64,000 nucleotides of DNA from Kryptolebias marmoratus (Eukaryota > Chordata > Actinopteri > Cyprinodontiformes > Rivulidae): assembly GCF_001649575.2 (NCBI RefSeq), contig NC_051451.1, positions 18,316,497-18,380,496 of the forward strand, in the 5' to 3' direction. This document shows, in pieces, positions 58,820 through 64,000 of the stretch (position 1 is its first letter; every line of letters starts with the position of its first letter). The translations under genes were made by a program, and so were the position numbers. The notes beneath the pieces are model-generated. The model saw nothing but the letters and a program-made list of their open reading frames with translations. It did not search any database and was not told the origin of the DNA.

Positions 58820-61741
58820 GTTTGTCTGGGGTGGGAGGGGAGGCAGGGATAACATTTGAGTGTGAACTGTGGTCTGCCAGAGCAACATGACCATAATTGA
58901 ATCCCCTGACAGCTGTTTGACTTCTCTCTTCTAGGACAACAGAGTCTGTGTGTAATTCGCACGTACGGTCGACTGCTACATGTACTTCCTCTGCTCAGTG
59001 TGAACTAATTAATTCAAATCCCCTTTAATGACCCTCAGATCACTCATCTACTACTGACTTTGTAAAGTGGCAGAGAAAACAAACGCAAGAAGTAAAACGT
59101 CAGCTTGTCTTAACACGTGTCTACAGGGGTGTGGCTCGTTTTCTGAATGAGAGCTGAAGTTTTGTGCGTACACGTGGCCTGCTTTTTACCTACAGCATGT
59201 TTCATTTGAATGACGACAGCCTCCCAGATTTCCTCTGCCAAAATTGGCCTAAATTATTAATGCCGTGCCATGAAGTTAGTCACACCAACAATAAAGTCAG
59301 GAAAAACTGTTATTGTAATAGAATGAAAACATTTTAACCTTTTCCGCGTTTCTAATTTGCATCTTCTAAATATGAATCAAAAATGGCAATTGAAACCCCG
59401 GCTCGTGACACTCGGCGCCCACAGTCACGTTTGACATTTACCTCCCACCGGAATTCATCAGTGTTCGCCGAGAAATCGGCCTCATCCGCTCCTTGTTTAT
59501 GGAAATCCTCCCGAACGTGGACGCGTCGTGCCTTCTTTGTTCTAACGTGCCCGCGGTTGAACCACAAAGGTTGCCGTACGTTTCCCGCCGTCAAAGCTGC
59601 GGCGCCGTCAGTAACACGGGGGATCCAGGGCCGATCAGCAGCCGTTTGTCAGCAGACAACAGATGTGAATGGGGTTGGTGTGCTCCTCGTGTTTTTTTTT
59701 GAAAAAAAAACAAAGAACTGTGTTCAGAAATAGAAGCGGCTGTGCTGTTTATACCACCTGTTTACTGCTTCCAGCTCGACGCAGCCGAAGCTTAAGTTGA
59801 CGCGAGCTCTCAGAGCAACAGGAAAAAAACGCAGCCTGCTGCAGATAGCTGAGAGGATTTGGAGAGTAATTCGCTTTTGATTTGTCACTACAGAAGACTT
59901 GGTGACTATTACCAAAAAAAAAAAAAAAACAAATTATTGGAGATTAAAAAATACTTTTACTGGATGTTTGTCTGGATACTCGCTGTGTTTAATTCTCTCA
60001 GTATTAAAAGAAAAGGCAAACATGAGAACATGTTAGCACTTGATAAAACCAAGGAGCTCAGTTTTTTCTTTTTAAATCAAATCCTCTGCTTTTACTAAAA
60101 AAGCTCTAAAAAGAAGTTTTGGCTTAATTCATGAGCACGCTACTTTTTTCATTACATGGATGGCATGCTACTGCTTTAGTCATTTGTTTCTCATGTCAGA
60201 CGGGGCTTTTATAAATCGTGAATACAGCAATGTGACGAGTTTATCTGGATTATCAGCAATCATTTCAGTCTGGTACTTTATGTCCTCATGAAGGACACAT
60301 AAAAATAAGCTTGTTTTGTAGCATATTGGGTTTAATAAACTTCCCTTTTTCACTAAAGACACGGTGAGGACAAATTGGTTGTTGGAGCCTGCACAGAAAG
60401 AACTTTAGAGATAACTTTAATCTTGAAGATTAAAAGAGCTTTTAAGGGGAGTCTTTATTTATTTGTTTGTTTACATAAAATGCAACTAAAATCTATTAGT
60501 GATGCCCTCATCTAGATATTTTGGTACTGGATCTTTTTTCGTTTTGACGTCCATACCAAGTTATAAAGTCGGAGTTGGAAACTACACTCTAAGGCTAGCT
60601 CATTTATCAGAAAATATCATTACAGTATACCTCTAGACTGATTGATCTTAATCACAAAATGGAAATTGATAATGCTGTCACTGAGCGCGGCTCCGTGTAA
60701 AGAATAGGCTGCGGTCAAGTCCATTGCAACTTTCACTTAGTAAAATTGGCTGAGGCCGTTTTTGAAGTGGCCCCCTGCGTCTTCGCCGTTTCTGCCACGG
60801 AATACCTCGAGCCTCTTTCGGCGGTTTAAATCTCACGAGCTTGTCGGCATCCTGCAGCTCCGGGCATATTACAAAGGAAAACGGCAAAATGGGAGCAAGT
60901 GATAAGTCTGACAACTCCACTGGCTTTCAGTCGCAGGCAGCATGATTTGGGGGGGCTGTTGTGGGTGTGCGTCTGAGATGGATGGCGATGTCGCAAGTTA
61001 AACCTGAACTCCACCAACTAACAGGGCACATTTTCAGAACTTTGAGGGAAGCTCTGCTCGAAAAATAATAGCCGTCTCTGCAAGAAGGAAGCTATCTGGC
61101 TGCAGTGCTGCTGTTAAAGGGGAGGGGGTAATTATGCTGCTGGAGTAGACATGGAGCAGGTAACAAAGTTATTTAAACACAGACATAATAGCGTTTCTTT
61201 TTCTTTTTCAGCTTTATGCAGAACATCTCATCTTTTCCAATGTTTTGCAGAAGTTTCACTGCGTTCTGTGCCTTTCCTGTGCCTCTACAGAGCGATTTGC
61301 AGAGATGGAGCTGCTTCTTCACTGCATCAGTTTTGCATTCACACCTGCAGCAGAACAGGAAAGAGATTACGAGTTAGAAAGTTGTTTTACAGATAATTGT
61401 TACCACTGTCATTCGCTTAAGCATTATTTTAAATTGTATTTTTTGACAGCTGCTCGTATTTCAGTGCATTTTTACACATTTAAGACAACAGGACACATCT
61501 GAAATAACAGAAATACATCTTCTGAAAACTACGCATTACTGCTAACTGTTACCAGCATTGTGTATTTAAACCTGAGGAGGAAGTGGGGGAAAATGCTCAG
61601 CATCAAATGTGAATTATTAGTGCAGGAACAGCATGGAGCTCCTAGTTGCTGGCATCTGAGTTGCTGACATATGGTGTCTTGCACGATTCGGTGATGCTTA
61701 CTGACATTTTATGAATCTAAATTTGTCTCCTCCATTTTCAG
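58820..61741 (+). other. Non-coding stretch between candidate exons
   Basis: GC-richer segments at 59380-59660 and 60660-60960 stand out from the AT-rich background and might be conserved non-coding elements. A-runs and T-runs are frequent. No gene is recognised. Confidence 0.4.
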
Positions 61742-61788
61742 GACAATGTCACCAAACTCACCGGCACAAACACCTACAGGCAGTAAAA
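61742..61788 (+). CDS. Candidate third exon of the unidentified gene
   Basis: Acceptor CCTCCATTTTCAG at 61741 and donor AAAA|GTGAGC after 61788. The one-base start completes the two-base carry-over of the 58819 donor and gives W-TMSPNSPAQTPTGSK plus one base. Short and Ser/Pro/Thr-rich. The matching phase is the main support; a 47-base match of this kind can arise by chance. Confidence 0.25.
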
Positions 61789-64000
61789 GTGAGCACGAGC
61801 TCAGACTACACAAGTGCAGTAAACAACACGGAGAAGTGCAAAGATAAAAATAAAAAAAGCAAGTTTAAAACGAGGAGCTAATAGAAAGCTAAGTTGGGAT
61901 GCTAAAAAAACAAAGAAACAAACAGTACCGAAGAAATCTTGAACGTACGCAGTGAAAAGCTACTTAAAAGAAATGTCATCGATTCGTTGCAGCCGCAGTA
62001 CAACATTGTTTTTCTGAATATAATTTCATTACATGAAGATTACAGAGGCTTCTTTAAATCCTACGTTTTCACTTCATTTATGAATGCAGAGCAAAGACAC
62101 ATTTCTAATGTGAAGTGCCTGAAGCGTTGAATAATTTTATTTTAAGAGGAGATTAGAGACTTGTGCTGTATAAAGAAACCAGTTTTGATTGTAAAAATAT
62201 ATATTTTAGTTTTTTCAGGGATTTTGTCAAAGGTTTTGACATTTGGTAGAAGTGCAATAAATGCAAATGAGTAAGGAGCTCTTTGTGGGTGAAACAGTAG
62301 AATTTATGAACTGAAGATTGACTGACTGCTTTAGTTTGCTCACTCGCTGATGCATTAGGGAACCATAGCGGCCTGATAAAATATGTTCCTTTCGTGCCAT
62401 TGATTAGGGGTGGAGGAGACCCTGCTCTCGCACTAAAGTTAATTTCCAAAATAAAAAGTTTCTGCAACACGATCAGCTACCAGATCTTTTAGCCATTTGT
62501 CCCAACTAATAATCCCAGTTTTATGAATCACTCTTGTGTTTAATCATTTCTCGTGTCATTTAGTCTTGAATATATGAGCAGATAGTCCTTTTGAAAAGCT
62601 TGATGTCTAAAATCGTCTGGAATCCTTTTTTTTTTCTTTTTTTTTTTTTACAGTGATCTTAATGTAAGTGAATGAGTGGGAGTGCTCTTTTTTTAAAAAC
62701 TATTTTTCCATCTTATAATAGGCGGAGTAATTGATTAGTTGCCCAGTGGTTATGATACAAATCTGACTTTAATAAGATGAATTTGTTTGCATTATGAACG
62801 TTAAATATGAGCTAGACTCTATTTGCCAGCAGAGCAAATATTTAATTTTGATATATTAAAATGAGTGATAATTCTTCAAGGACAATGTTGCGTTTTTCAG
62901 GCTAACGTTTTGAAAGGAGATGGTGGATTAAAAGCAACAGTTTTAGCCTTATGGATTTTTATTTCACGCTATAAGTCAGACTAAGACATAAGGTGTTGTC
63001 AGCAGTCTTCTTCACTGACGCAATCACTGACAGAAGTGTGTGTTTCTGTCAAAGATATGGTGTTTGCCATATGAGTCAGTGCCTTCTTTTTCAACCTAAT
63101 CCATCAACTTTAACACAAACAGACATCCTATTACCGCAAGAGATGTTTCTGACTTTTGTTTCCAATTTGAGGCCGCTTCTTTTGCAACATAATTATTCAC
63201 AGGAAGCACCACACTGAGCCAGTGGAAGAGCAGATTATGGGGTGGGGGGAATCCTGCCTGATCAGACTGAAAAACAAAATGCAAAGTTTCCTGTAAGAGA
63301 CACGGTCCGGCTAGCTCGCACTTTCAGTGAATGCTGGCCGCCTTTTTTTTTTTATTCCGTGGTTAATCCCTCCTCTCTGCTGATGTATAGTGTGTGACAC
63401 ATTCAACTCATCTGAAAAGGAGTTCCACACGCAGGTGAGCAAGCATTAAATGTATGCATGAGAAGTGACAGGCTGAGTGCCACCTGTGGAGCAGGTAAAG
63501 ACTTTCTTGCTCATCGGTGCAAAAATAACATTTTTTTTTTTTTTTCCCTTTTGGTAAATGTTAAGACATCTTTCTCTTTTGCTTCAATCTCTGTGCAACT
63601 TGATATTCAGGAAATTATAAAAAAAATTTTAATCAAATGCGACACAACAAAGAGAAATTTAATCATCCTTATGTTTTTTTTTATTATGTTCTCAAATGTG
63701 TATTTTTTTATGAGGAGATGAGGGCACGGCAGTCTGATGAGCATTATACAGAGCTAATTGGTTTTACTCATGTTGTGCACCTTTTTAAAAGGCTCTCAGG
63801 ACAAAAGATACTTCAAAAAAAAAAAAAGATTACGTGGCTTTTGAATATTTTCCTCCACGAAACACTGAAAAGACCAGTTCGACCTTCAAACTTTATAGAT
63901 AACAGAGGACACGTCCTCACGTGTTTTTTCTTAATGCTGTGGACTTCATGGACTTTCCCCTCTGTCTTTTTCACCTCGTCTGCTCAAGCTCAGTTGGAGG
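61789..64000. other. AT-rich right end of the window
   Basis: No supported gene, RNA or element. Long T-runs at 62628-62650 and 63531-63545. Confidence 0.5.

Noticed and set aside
1..64000. CRISPR arrays, bacterial operons or phage-like systems
   Set aside because: Sequence is vertebrate nuclear DNA; no array of spaced repeats or compact gene cluster was seen.

Overview
The window looks like a draft assembly of a teleost fish nuclear genome, most likely a percomorph. The reasons are long AT-rich introns with GT-AG splice sites, a CpG-containing promoter, fish-type interspersed repeats (an L2-like LINE, a Harbinger-derived element, a hAT-like MITE) and two runs of N (20916-21448 and 40134-41132). 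There are no operons, tRNA or rRNA genes or CRISPR arrays that I can see. Most short open frames in the window are chance frames in intronic or intergenic DNA.

One gene dominates. It is a complete plus-strand orthologue of CCSER2 (FAM190B, coiled-coil serine-rich protein 2). I could join ten coding exons by phase: 13872-15321, 15421-15629, 26801-26894, 30106-30214, 30340-30544, 31373-31438, 31562-31687, 34520-34663, 42381-42465 and 46558-46649. A non-coding first exon ends at 4616 beside a CRE and a GC box. The joined frame encodes 859 residues. It carries two SxIP motifs (EB-protein ligands), a conserved MVRS-SF block, a [10 protein letters not shown] block, an acidic block and a short coiled coil. 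The most interesting feature is the end of the gene. The 85-base penultimate exon is not a multiple of three, so skipping it makes the last exon read in a second frame. Both frames resemble the two known mammalian C-termini, so the last exon appears to be dual-coding.

At the left edge, the minus strand holds an exon that begins a secreted or membrane protein with a clear signal peptide. Its gene runs out of the window and is divergent from ccser2. To the right of ccser2, the plus strand has a promoter-like patch and a short initiator exon near 55.2 kb. Two phase-compatible candidate exons follow at 58.7 and 61.7 kb. I do not recognise this gene and hold it with low confidence.

Mobile DNA lies mainly in introns 3 and 9 and in the 52.5-56.1 kb intergenic stretch, where at least four copies of one repeat family cluster, two of them facing each other. 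Other structure includes a 30-bp-stem hairpin at 1.7 kb, a perfect 14-bp inverted repeat at 55.07 kb beside a T-run/G-run, an intronic RFX-type X-box at 35.57 kb, and upstream ORFs in the ccser2 leader. Human and mouse comparisons are from memory and not from an alignment.
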